Shown here piece by piece: positions 1-11,100 of a stretch of DNA of 64,000 bases (position 1 is the first letter of the stretch; each line of letters opens with the position of its first letter). Below the pieces are notes generated by a model, which saw nothing but the letters and a program-made list of their open reading frames with translations, did not search any database and was not told the DNA's origin. Location of the stretch: positions 23,803,786-23,867,785 of the forward strand of contig QCXZ01000041.1 of assembly GCA_025024175.1 (NCBI GenBank), in the 5' to 3' direction. Source of the DNA: Rhyzopertha dominica (taxonomy: Eukaryota > Arthropoda > Insecta > Coleoptera > Bostrichidae). Both the position numbers and the translations under genes were made by a program.

Positions 1-2020
1 TTAGTTTACCTAAAACCATATCCCAGGTAACATTTATCTTTCTCTCAATTTTTGTGCCACTGATCGTTCCATAGAAGACGTTGACGGGTGCTGATAAGTC
101 ATGTTCAGGCAAATACCTAGAACAGTTTTACTCGTTTGTCCTGTATATTTATATGTATATTTACATTTACATTTATATTCATATTTATATTTATCAAGTT
201 GAAAATTTTAAAGGGAAAGAATTTTACTTTGAAATCGCACCCATGCATCTTTACGTCCTACTGTGCAGACTACTACACTTTAAAAGCCTACCCAGCCTAA
301 CTGCCAAAGCAATAATATAAAGGTGAAAACCTACTAGTGAGTCTATAGTGGAACACCCTGTAAGGACAAACCAAAAATTTTCAAGCATAATACCTGCAGC
401 AAACAAAAAGGACTAGGTGCGCATATTGCTAAACGTAAACTCCAAAAACATTATATACAAACGCAGAACAATGTCATCAAATCGCCATACATACATATAC
501 TTATCTAGAAGTTTAAAGCAGTGCTAAGATATTGTGATAAATGACTAGCACGTATAGGGCCATACGCATGCGCACTAAAGATTATATTTAGAAGTCATGG
601 CAACGTCACAACAAACAACAGAACCTGCCACACATTTAGCCAATCGCCATTCACCCGGTCACGTTTGCGAGTTACTGCGCAGACTCGCCGCCCCACAAAC
701 GAGAAACATGGCGGCTTACTAGTCTAGGTGATAGTTACGATGTAAATGTAAATCCACTACCATAATTATTTTTATTTTAATATGATGAAATTAAGAAGAG
801 AACATCTAAGTAAACCAATCCTAAATAGAACAACAACAAAAACGGCACCAAACTCTAGTACACACAAAACGCGTTACGTTGAAATTTGGTTTGATTATTT
901 TTTAAGTTTTTTTGTCGGCTATCTTACGTGACTCACTCCGTGATATACTAACCTTAAAATATAGGAAAGTTTTTGTAAATCATAATTAACACCTCCACAT
1001 TCGCGACAACACGGTTCAAGTTCTTTACCATCGAGAACCAGTTTGTTCAGATGAGCACCGTTTCCTAAAACATTATGTGTTTATAGTATGCATTCTTACT
1101 TTAACCGATCTTACTGTCATAAATCGAATGTAGCAGAGACTCGTGCGAAATTCTACCTGTAAAAATTATTGATATTAACAGTAAATACGAATGTAAATAT
1201 CTTATGAAATAAATCTATTAAAATTATCAGCTCAATCATAATTAATACCTACGGTTATTTTTATGCAGGCAGGGTAGATCCAAAACAGTGCAGTGTCTAA
1301 GATTTCCTGATATAAATATTGTAATTAGAACTAGTAGTAACTTATATTGCTTTATTACCTGTGTATGGGAAATAAAATGGTATACATCCGCATAATATTC
1401 CCACAATGCTGGCAAAGAAGGTGTTCAAGCAAGTAAATAAGCTATATTGACCTGCCCAATCAGAATGTCTCTAAAAAAATTAATCATTTGATTTAGTTAC
1501 TACAGCTGCAACAATTAGACAATAATTTTTCGCACATTATTAGAGTATTATTTGCCTCCTTTCTTATGAAAGCAGCCAATGTGTAGAGTAATTAATATTA
1601 TATTAGTGCGGACGTTAAGTGCAGTTTGAGGGCATGACCTCGCAAATTGTGATTAAGGCTTAATATTTGACACGAGTGTTCTATTTACATGATTGATTTA
1701 AAATATTGGAGCCACGCAGGGTTCGCTGGCAGCGGATTGCATACCTCCAAGGAGCAAATTTCCAATAATCGCAATTTTCGACATTTTTGAATAAGGTTTT
1801 CGACATTTGGCATTTTTTTAAATTTAAGTAGTTACATTTACTTTATATTAAAAAACAAACTTCTAAATCCCCAGTTGCCTGCCCTGCACGGGACAAAAAT
1901 TGCACCCTTTTGATAATAATGGCAAAGGGACCATATGCACGCACCAGGGTGGTCATATGCAGATGTAACAGATTAAAAAAGTTGAGTATGGTGTAGAAGA
2001 CGTATAACGAAATTAAGACG
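1..2020. other. No gene recognised; AT-rich flank
   Basis: No open frame here looks like a conserved protein. Positions about 143-195 are a low-complexity TATATT/TACATT-type tract. A YY1-like AACATGGCGGCT sits at about 705-716 within a locally GC-richer patch (660-720) and could belong to a promoter, but no transcript start or gene can be tied to it. Near 1869-1892 there is a sequence whose inverted partner lies at 5728-5753 (listed separately). Confidence 0.4.
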
Positions 2021-3608
2021 TATAACGAAATGAAGGATTAGAACAGGTTTTCTTACACTGAAATGGAATTAATTAGGCAGTTCCACCGGTCAAAACAGTA
2101 TGGCGTCGGCCAGCTGTTCTGGAGATAAACAAACCTGTTGTCACGAGTAATTCTTTGGTGTTCGCGGTATTTTCGCAGATTTAGAGACAGTTTCGTATTT
2201 TGTGTTTACTTTTAAGTGAAGAAGGAGCAAGTTTGTATGTAGTTTGAAATAAATTTGAATTTTTGAAGGTGGAAAAGATATTCTTAAATTAATATTTTTG
2301 TTTTAATACCATTTCTTCAGCTTCTTGATGATGGATTTACTTAAAAATAAATGAATAAAAAAATGAGTACAACAAAAGACGAATGCAAAAATAACAAAAT
2401 AAATAACAATAAATTGTATGTCATTAAATAATAATGTATCTTTTATCTAAACAAACATCTTTTCCTTCAATTATCCTTTTATGAACTTTCTTCTCCTAAC
2501 AGCTCCTTTTGCAGTCTTAATGCTGCACTTGCACTTTATTTTACCCGAGCATAATCTATTTTTAAAATTGGTACATAATCTTATTGGTCTGGTTCACCTA
2601 TCAAAGCAGGTTTTTCCTAAATAACAGTGATGCAATTATATTACATCTTATTTTCTATTCCTATATAGTGTTTTGCCTTTAACAAAAATTATACGAACAT
2701 ATCCTCATACTTTTTTTTTATTCGGTTAAATTATCTCTGTAAAGGGATTGAATCTAGGCCTGTCCGTTTTACACGATGTTCTTCTATTCGTTCCCTTTTA
2801 TTTTCTGAGGCAATAGTGTAAAAATGTTTTTGCCAATCACCCATGCTGTTGTAATCATATTGGACAACTCCACAAAAATTTTTTACCGGAATCTTAAAAT
2901 AGAACTTTAAAAAATATATATGAAAAGGTGTCCATGTTACATGAGACTGTGCATTATGCAATGAATTGTATCCATAAACAGCGGAAGAACTACTATAACT
3001 TTTACTTTACTACGACATCGCGACATCGCGACATCCATAGCAAATAGTTTTGGGGTATTCTTTGAATATTTCACCTGTAAAACTAATAAAACACAGTTTA
3101 TTTTCATTGTCTCATACCGATACTATTTTGCAAGCTAAAATAACGTAGTTAATCTCAAATACGCACCAGATTCCGCAATAAACTGCCACCGGTGTTGGTT
3201 TGTTTACCTCCAGATCTGTTTCAAGGTTACGTTTGACATGGAATAAGCTTATTAAACATTCTATCGTGACAGAATAATTTGTACATGCGTTTGGAAACAG
3301 AATATACTAAAAATTCTTTTCAAAACATAATACAATAACTATAAGTAGAGCATACAAAACGTGTACACTTCAGCTGTAGCATACGACGTACACTACTGTT
3401 TGTAGAGCAGGCCGTCCCATATTTTAATGTTTTCTCTTTTGATAATATTTTCTCTCAATTTCATTTATGTATGTTATATTATGTTTTAAAAACAATGTTT
3501 AGTGTTTTTTTTTCTTTAAAATGTATAAATTATTCTGTTTACAAAAGAATGTTTAATATATTCCATTTCAGCGTAAGAAAACCTCTTCTAATCCTTAATC
3601 TCGCTATA
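2021..3608. mobile_element. Inverted-repeat element of about 1.6 kb
   Basis: Positions 2021-2068 and 3561-3608 are inverted copies of each other, matching at about 43 of 48 positions by eye (ATTAGAA, GGTTTTCTTAC and CTGAAATGGAA are shared). The 12 bases AGACGTATAACG are also directly duplicated just outside the left arm (1998-2009 and 2017-2028). The interior has no recognisable transposase, so this is probably a non-autonomous DNA element or foldback element. The family is unknown and no target-site duplication was settled. Confidence 0.6.
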
Positions 3609-4533
3609 AGCCTTATGATATTGTCAGCGTTATTACAGTGAAATTTTCCTTAGCGGATACTTCCAATAGACAGACACTTGCAGTGAACGTATAGTTTTTG
3701 GTGGTCACGAATTCAGTAGTAACTTTGAATATATAATGAACGCCCACGGGCAGGACATTTCTCTGCACTAAACAGAAGTAAAGTCTCCCTCGAACGGACA
3801 GCGCACAATGACGGCACGAGCGCGTTGTGCCAGTGTGCCACATAAACAGTGAATTCGGTTATTATAGATCTATCTACATATCTATCTACACATAGATCTA
3901 TTCTGTTTGTACTTATTATCCGTGCATGAAAATGGCAATCAAATGTAATATATTAACACTAAAAGAGAAAATCGGTGTAGGCGAGGTGTATTATAAGGAA
4001 AAGCTGGGTTTGAGATTTAAACAAATGTTTTGGTATCGAAGTCATAAGTAGCAGGCATTATTCAGAAAAGAACCCTACTTTTGGAGAAAGTAAAATAGGA
4101 AAGAAGCATATGCATTGTAACGCCTTTTTTCGGTGAGCGGCGGAAGGGGTTTTCGGATTGGAGGGCGGACGGTTGTGCAATGCACAATTCAGTGATGACA
4201 TAAGCTCTTAGCTTGACGTCAAACTGTTTTCTCGGGCGCCAGTTTTTCATTATACTGAGGTATGTTCCTCAGTTCACAGTGTGCTGACCCTCTTAGCACA
4301 CAGACCAGTGAAGAACAACACTCCAGTTAATAAGCCCGAGGGTGGATGCCGCAGGCTGAAAAATATGTTAACGGGGTGCGGAAGGTGCAAAACAGAAAGA
4401 AAACTAGCAAGTAATCTAAAAACACAGTTTATTATAATCCTGTTCAAAAATACAACTCAAGATTATAATAACGGATAAACGTAAATCAGTAGTACTTATT
4501 ACTACGACTACGAAAAAACAGCCCGCACGCGAC

Positions 4534-4790
4534 CTTCTCGGTTATGTAAGAGGGTTAGAAGACGTAATAGACGGAAAAATAGTACAGTGAGAGGCAGTTC
4601 GTCGAGTATATCCTGCACGGAAAACGATCTGTACAGTGTGCACGGAAAACTACCTGTATAGTAAACACTGCACACGCAACCTTCTCGGTTATGTAAGAGG
4701 ATTGGAAGAAGTTATAGGCTGAAAAAGAGTACGGTATGAAAGGCAGTTCGTCGGGTATATCTTGCACGGAAAACGACCTGCTCAGGAAAC
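4534..4790. repeat. Tandem duplication, period about 147 bp
   Basis: The segment starting CTTCTCGGTTATGTAAGAGG at 4534 recurs at 4681. The following text (GGCAGTTCGTCG, TATATC, TGCACGGAAAACGA) is repeated in the same order with scattered substitutions. Two copies are visible. No coding function is apparent. Confidence 0.65.
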
Positions 4791-4794
4791 ACCT

Positions 4795-5035
4795 ATTGTT
4801 TGACGATCGGGAAAAGGGACGCCGTCGTAGCTGCGCAGAATACTGCAATAGGTACCCTTACTCGGGGAATGGTAGGGTAGGTGTTGCCGGTTTCGCGCAC
4901 CAGCTGAGTCGTTTGTTAGCATTGCCACGGACATTAACGGACCGCCCCGCTATTCCCTGCGGCGCATCGAACGATGACGTAATGTACTCTTCTCCCGATC
5001 GCCAGAGAATAGCGCCCGATTTGCTCTATTAAACG
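4795..5035. repeat. Dispersed repeat, copy A (partner 10195-10430)
   Basis: This stretch shares a block layout with 10195-10430: an ATCGGGAAAAGGGACGCCGT-like start, GCGCA, a GGTAGGG segment, CAGCTGA, and then a run identical in both copies from GCATCGAACGATGACG through TAATGTACTC to TTCTCCCGA. The shared block contains TGACGTAA, a CRE-like site. The gap is probably a family of dispersed repeats rather than a gene, since the frames differ and stops occur. Confidence 0.5.
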
Positions 5036-6439
5036 GTTGAGACACAAACAGAAAGAAAGGAAGTTGCAAGTCGGACGGGAGGTCGAGCTGGGATATGGAG
5101 GGAGGCCACCACACTATACTCATTAATACAATAGTTCACTCACCTAGATAGATATCACTGTTGGAGGATTGGAACGGTCAACGGATCGGTCACAACTGAC
5201 TCGTATCGCGACCGCTTTAGGTAATTGTGGAGGATACAGTTGCTACAGTAGGGGTCTTAAACAGCTTCGCAGTAAGTAATGGAGACCCCACTGGGAATTT
5301 TATGCAATTTAGAACTACACTTACAAGACGCAGAATTAAAGACTCGCCAAACAACCCTTTTGGAATATTTTGGAACATCATTTCAGTGAAGTTTCTTTAT
5401 ATTTACAGACACGCAAATGTTTGTATGTACGTACGTGTATACATACTAGGACTTACTTTTAATTTTCTTTTTCTTGGACACGCTCTTTGATATCATATTG
5501 TGTTTGTTTATAACTTTATTGCAAACGTAATAATTAATAAAAACTGGTGGTTTAATGTTGATTCTCCTATCCTATATATTCCCTTTAGTGTCTATATTTT
5601 AGGGGTGTTATAGGTGTCTGCCAAGACAGATTTCATTCTACCTGCCTGCTATTAAGCTTATAATACATTGCTTATATCAGAAAGTAACCTTTTCTTTGTC
5701 ATTAGCATTAAAAAGTTGCGGCTTTTACCCCGTGCAGGGTAGGCAACCGGGGGTTTTCATGTTTTTTTTTCGAGAGATAATACCTTAAAGGTATGGGTAT
5801 GTAGTACATACACTTAATATCTGAAGTGAATGCAGGTTTTCAACATTCGTGCCCAGTTTAATCCCTTAAACACGATTTGCAAGGTTCATGGTCTCAGCCA
5901 ATCTCACTATATTGGAATAACAAACAAGCTAATAAAAAACTGTGCGCGTTTTATTTGCAAATTCATAAGATCATATTATATGCATGTTATCACTTTACAA
6001 ATAAAACTAAANTTTTAGAATTTAAAAAAAAATGTTGCATTCTCACAAATCTTAATATCTCTGGAATTCTGGCTGTTACGAAACCAACTCTCGGCTCTGG
6101 TACTGAAGAGCAGCTGGTCTCCCCTGTGAAAACGAGATCAGGTACTACCAAAGTAATCAGGCGCCACCAGGGGTTGGTTGGCAAACGTTCCAAAGCGGAC
6201 CGAACCTCATGGCAAGAACCTAGGAAAGCGACAGCGACTACGGCAATGTGATCTCAACCACCGCATACTCCAGATATACGTGGCTCCAGGGCGTACTTCA
6301 CCAGACAGGCATTATTCAGAGAGACCGCGAAAGAAAAAAGACCTTGCTCATAAAATAAAATTAACCCAAAGCTAAACAAAAAATATAATAAATAAACTAA
6401 TCACTCCTCTCACAGTGACGTCCACCGCGCCAAGAAAAT

Positions 6440-6935
6440 ATCGCGATCATATTGAAGAAGTCAATCATATCTGAGAAAGAATCGATTACGTTGAAAAAGT
6501 TTGAAAATGCAATTTTGACTAAGGAAAATGGATCTGAAAACCTGAAAACAAAGGAATCAATGTTTTTGCAGGGTCTGGCAGTAATATATATAAATTACAG
6601 TTCTATGCCACTGGTAAGACTAATAACTGAATAGGATGAAGCTATGACTTTTATAGTTACTGTTCTTGGACCACCGCTTAACTTGCTTCGTGCGCCACCT
6701 GCGGCCGACAGAAAGAATTACCACAAGCTATATGCAACGTTTTTGAGAACAACACTTGCAGCAATTATTTCGCACGCAGCTAAGTACTCGCAAGCAGACA
6801 GTCGGTGACATTTTGCAAGATACCGAAGACATGCGCATATAATCTAGCGAACGTCAAACCTACAACCGCTGTAGAAAACGTGGACACATTAAAAAGAGCT
6901 GCAGAGCCAAGCCTTTAGCGACCACCAGAAACTAA
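6440..6935 (+). pseudogene. Decayed gag-like retroelement fragment
   Basis: Several short open frames, interrupted by stops, read like a retroelement gag. The best clue is at about 6860-6915, where the translation contains a zinc-knuckle-like stretch ending CRKRGHIKKSC. The first cysteine of the usual C-x2-C-x4-H-x4-C is replaced by Tyr, so the knuckle is broken. Neither LTRs nor pol are evident nearby. It could be a BEL, gypsy or copia relic; the family is not decided. Confidence 0.35.
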
Positions 6936-8166
6936 AAGCAACAGTATGATTTCAAAACGCAACGTCGCGTCGCCCAATGCGATGTGACCCTAAGTGAGAA
7001 TCTAAAAGTGAAAAACAGCCTACTGAAGAGAGCATGGTAGATTGCCGATAGGAAACATGTTACATGCTGTTGGTAGTACCTATAAGGAGTATATATACCA
7101 ACAGGATTTTGAAAGAAGTTGCATGAAGGAGTATTGGGCGCGCAGGTGAGTGTATAGGCCTTTGGCAAAAGTACACTAACGTTTCTAGTAAGTGTATTGG
7201 CGAGAAGATGTATAGAGAAGTGGTGCTGGAACTGTGCAACCTGCGCCACCACGAAGGTTCCAACAACGCCAATGCGGGAAGGATGAAGCAGTACAACGTG
7301 GGAGATCCATTTTAAAAAATGCTAGTGATTGCGTGATAACTTCCTATGATCAAGTGTTATTCACGAGCAGTTTAATGAAGGCGACCTAGTGTGAATGCAT
7401 AACCCACAAAGGAGGAAAGGACTATCGCCTAAGTTGTCGCCATCATGGGAAAGAATTGACTAACTAGTACACAGCCCAAGGACAAGAATGTATCGGTTTA
7501 GTGAATACCATCTGAAGACTGGAACCGACCAAGACCATCAGTTTCGAAGAAGGAAAACTAGCGCCTACACTGACGAAAGAGCGGTTGCAAGTAGGTTTGT
7601 AGTGCTCGAACTTTCTCAAAAGTTCCAAGACAAGCAGATATGGCTGCAGACTATTCTGGACATTTCCTTGTCAAAACCACCGTGAATGTGCACGGGTTAA
7701 GTCTAATTGGAATAGGTGTCAATTTAATTAATAGTGCCATAATTTAGTGTACTTTAGCGCCTAGTGTGTGAATAAAGAAAATTAAATCAGAAATCCGCAT
7801 TTTTTGCCATACATCTTTGCGATGCAATGAGCTGTGTCCCGTATAAATTTATGTTGTCATGTCTAAACCATCTAAATATAGATGCTATAGTATTAAATAC
7901 CGTATGCAGCCGATGCATACCTTCTCTCATTACTTTTCGAACAACCTGCTTTATTAACTAAGAAATGCTACATTTATGGTAGCAAAGTACATATCTGCTT
8001 ACTTATTTATAGAATATCTATCATGCACGCTGAACAAATATAACAAGTTCATCGATCTGATGTAGGTATCCCTTTATCTTAATACTTTCAGTGACCCTAT
8101 CATATAAAACTTTTCACAATGCAAGATTTTTGTACTATTTTTAACCATAAATTGTTTAATATGTAC

Positions 8167-11100
8167 CTCAGAAGGAAAGCAACAGCCCCTTCTTTCAAAG
8201 GGTAATTTTCTTATGTCTTCATCAGCTACCACTGTAGTTGGCTCCATTGTAATCTTTAACCGGTACCTGGGCTGAACAAATGCATTGAGCAAATCCATAG
8301 ATGGAAACACATGACTTTCATGAACACGCAACACCACATCTAACTCTGAAGAAACTGAAGGCATATAATGACTATTATTAACCAAAACTGTCATACTAAG
8401 ACCTGAAGAAGGTCCCATTCCCCTGCCAATTAACACTTTACTGCTAAAATAATTATTTGGATTCAAATCTATTCGTTAAAAATTTGCAACTACTTATACA
8501 TACCTGTTAACCGATTTTTGTGCAGTGTAATTGAAAGAGCAGCAATAACCCATGGTGGTTAAGATAAGTTGAAAGATCCTTGAACAGTTATACTCCCTAT
8601 TAGCCCAGACACAATTTCGTAGCAGACTATCGCAAGGTTGTGCCAGCTGGAAACGATCATTTTACTTATTATCACAAGTATTATATTTAATTTGTTCAGC
8701 TTAAGTTAGTCCTTTGAATGTTTTTCGTTTGCAAAGGTTGCTTTTATGCTTTTTATTCGGAATTCACTAGCACGGAACACAACATTCAAGATCATTGCAA
8801 TGGGGTTGTAGACCATATTTTTTTTATTGCAGAATATGAATCTACATAAAAAATAATAAACCCCAGTTTATTCATTTTTTCCAAATCGCTTAGATAAACG
8901 TAATAAAAAATGGTAAATTTTAAATATTTGAATGTGTAACGTAGGTTGACCCTGCCGCTTGTGATTGGCAGCAGCTGTGTGTTGTTGCCAGGGCACAATA
9001 ATTTTCAGCGCTCCAGTTCCAGTTACGAACGGACGAAGAGCGTCATTCATTACTTCTCAGTAACCCTAGTGTTTTTTGCTTTTGTTTATCGATCACGATT
9101 ATATCGTTCAAAACGCGGACGAAATAGCTGCTGAAAAGAAATGTTTTGTGCCAACATGCGCAAATACTAGTATTATTGCTCTAGAGAAGAAATTTTTAAT
9201 TGTACCCGAAGAAAAATCGAGACGAAAATTGTGGTGTGATGCAGTAGGTGCATCACTAACGGCAAGTCGCTTGCGTTAAAGAAAATAAAGGCAAAAACAT
9301 AAAATATAAATCTTCTCCGCAAAACCAAGCCAAACGCAAATGTAAACAAACAGATCTGTCTATCTGTACAGTGTTGCCACTGGGGCTGATAGAAATACTG
9401 CTAGATTGTAGATCCGCTAAAATTTTTAAGACGGGGTAATCTGTTGATATACAAGGGGATTTATTATTTATTTTACATAAATAGTTATTAGTTTCCTACA
9501 TATTATGGTATAACGTTGTCGAGCTCATCGTGTTCCTTCCAGAAATATGTTTCGTTGCTTTTTACTTGGTTTAAGATAATAATATCTGCATCATCTGACA
9601 GTCTGCGTGAGACGTGAGACATTGGTAAAATTTTGGATTGGTAGGTAAAAGAAGCAGGAAATATATTTCCCAGGCAAGGAATACAGTAATCATCGAGTCA
9701 CCTAACATAAATAAATCGATTGTAGATACTTTATATCTAAGTTTCCCATATTTATACAATAAAGTGAAATAGTTAATATTACTTAAAAACTTTCTTATTC
9801 CTTTTAAAATATCCCCTAACCCCTAAAACGTATATTTTTCCGTTGGGCGAAATATTATCCGCTTAATTGGCAACACTGAACAGATCTCTTTCATGAGTCA
9901 AACGCGAAATCACGGTAGGTTTACCGTGGTGAAATGCGATCCCACCACACTCCCCACTCTAGCCGGGTCAAGTGACGTTGCTAGCAATATTTGAATTTGG
10001 CGGAAAACTTTAGAGGGCGAAAATAAGACAATATAACATCAGAAATATTTTTTGTTGCTAGTATCTCACTACATTGGGTCTAGGAAAACCTACAAATGTG
10101 TTGCAATAACGATTTGTGACCGAGGGCTACAACCCCATTGAAGTGTAATAATCTCCTAGTACCTACATGATAAAAGTAGTAATGTTTCGCAATCGGAGAA
10201 AGGGACAGCGTCATAAATGCGCAAATTACTGAAATGCGTGCTCTAGCTAGAGGAAGTGTGGTAGGGCAGCTATTGCAGGTTGTGAACGTCAGCTGAATTA
10301 GCTGTTGTCACCGGCATTTTCTTTTGCAAATATTAGGTAACATGCCGCACCACCACTGCATTCACCCCGACGCATCGAACGATGACGTAATGTACTCTTC
10401 TCCCGAACGCAGGTCAATAAAACATAACGTCATACTGCTCACGCACAATTCTTAAATCCAGAAATGTTCATGTCTACATGCATGTTCGCACACAAAGTGA
10501 GTAGGGGTGTGGGGGAGGAGGGTGTGGTTAAAAAGGCGTCGAAAGTCGCATTCACAGTAAAAGTATCCAATATAACGGGTGACAAAAACGTTCTGATATT
10601 TTTGTACTATGCTGTTTTCAGTATTGATATAACGATTTTTTTATTTCTGTTGATTTCATTGAATTCCTTGTGTAATTTTAATCTAAAANGTGTTATAATA
10701 ATGTGGTCAATTTTAAATTCTGTTTTGGTCATGTCTCGTGAAAGTGAACATGTCACTATCGTCGAGTTGCACAAGGCAGGAATAAAGAGAGCAGACAATT
10801 TTCGAACGACTGGGTTCAAATCGGCCAGCATCTATAGAGCTGTGGAACATTTCGAAGAGACCGGCGGGACCGCAGGCCGTCTCTCGAAATGGCCGTCCAA
10901 CCACTGCAACCATGCAACCGCTCCGGAGAACATCCGGAAGGTTCGGTGTCGAATTCAACGAAATTCGGAGGTGTCGGCGCGCAAAATGGCGAAGAACCTT
11001 ATTGGTATTAACCAAAAGAGTGTCAGAAACGTCGTTATAAAGAAGCTGAAGCTGCACGGCTACAAGATTGCTCGCCTCCACTTCCTGAAAGAGACGATGA

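Larger units (their letters stand above)
1869..5753. repeat. Inverted repeat pair (1869-1892 / 5728-5753)
   Basis: The stretch around 1869-1892 (containing GTTGCCTGCCCTGCACGGG) occurs inverted at 5728-5753 with one mismatch over about 20 bases. The pair encloses about 3.8 kb, including the 2.0-3.6 kb element. The two sites could be the ends of one large decayed DNA transposon, or two ends of independent copies of the same family. No transposase is visible between them. Confidence 0.45.
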
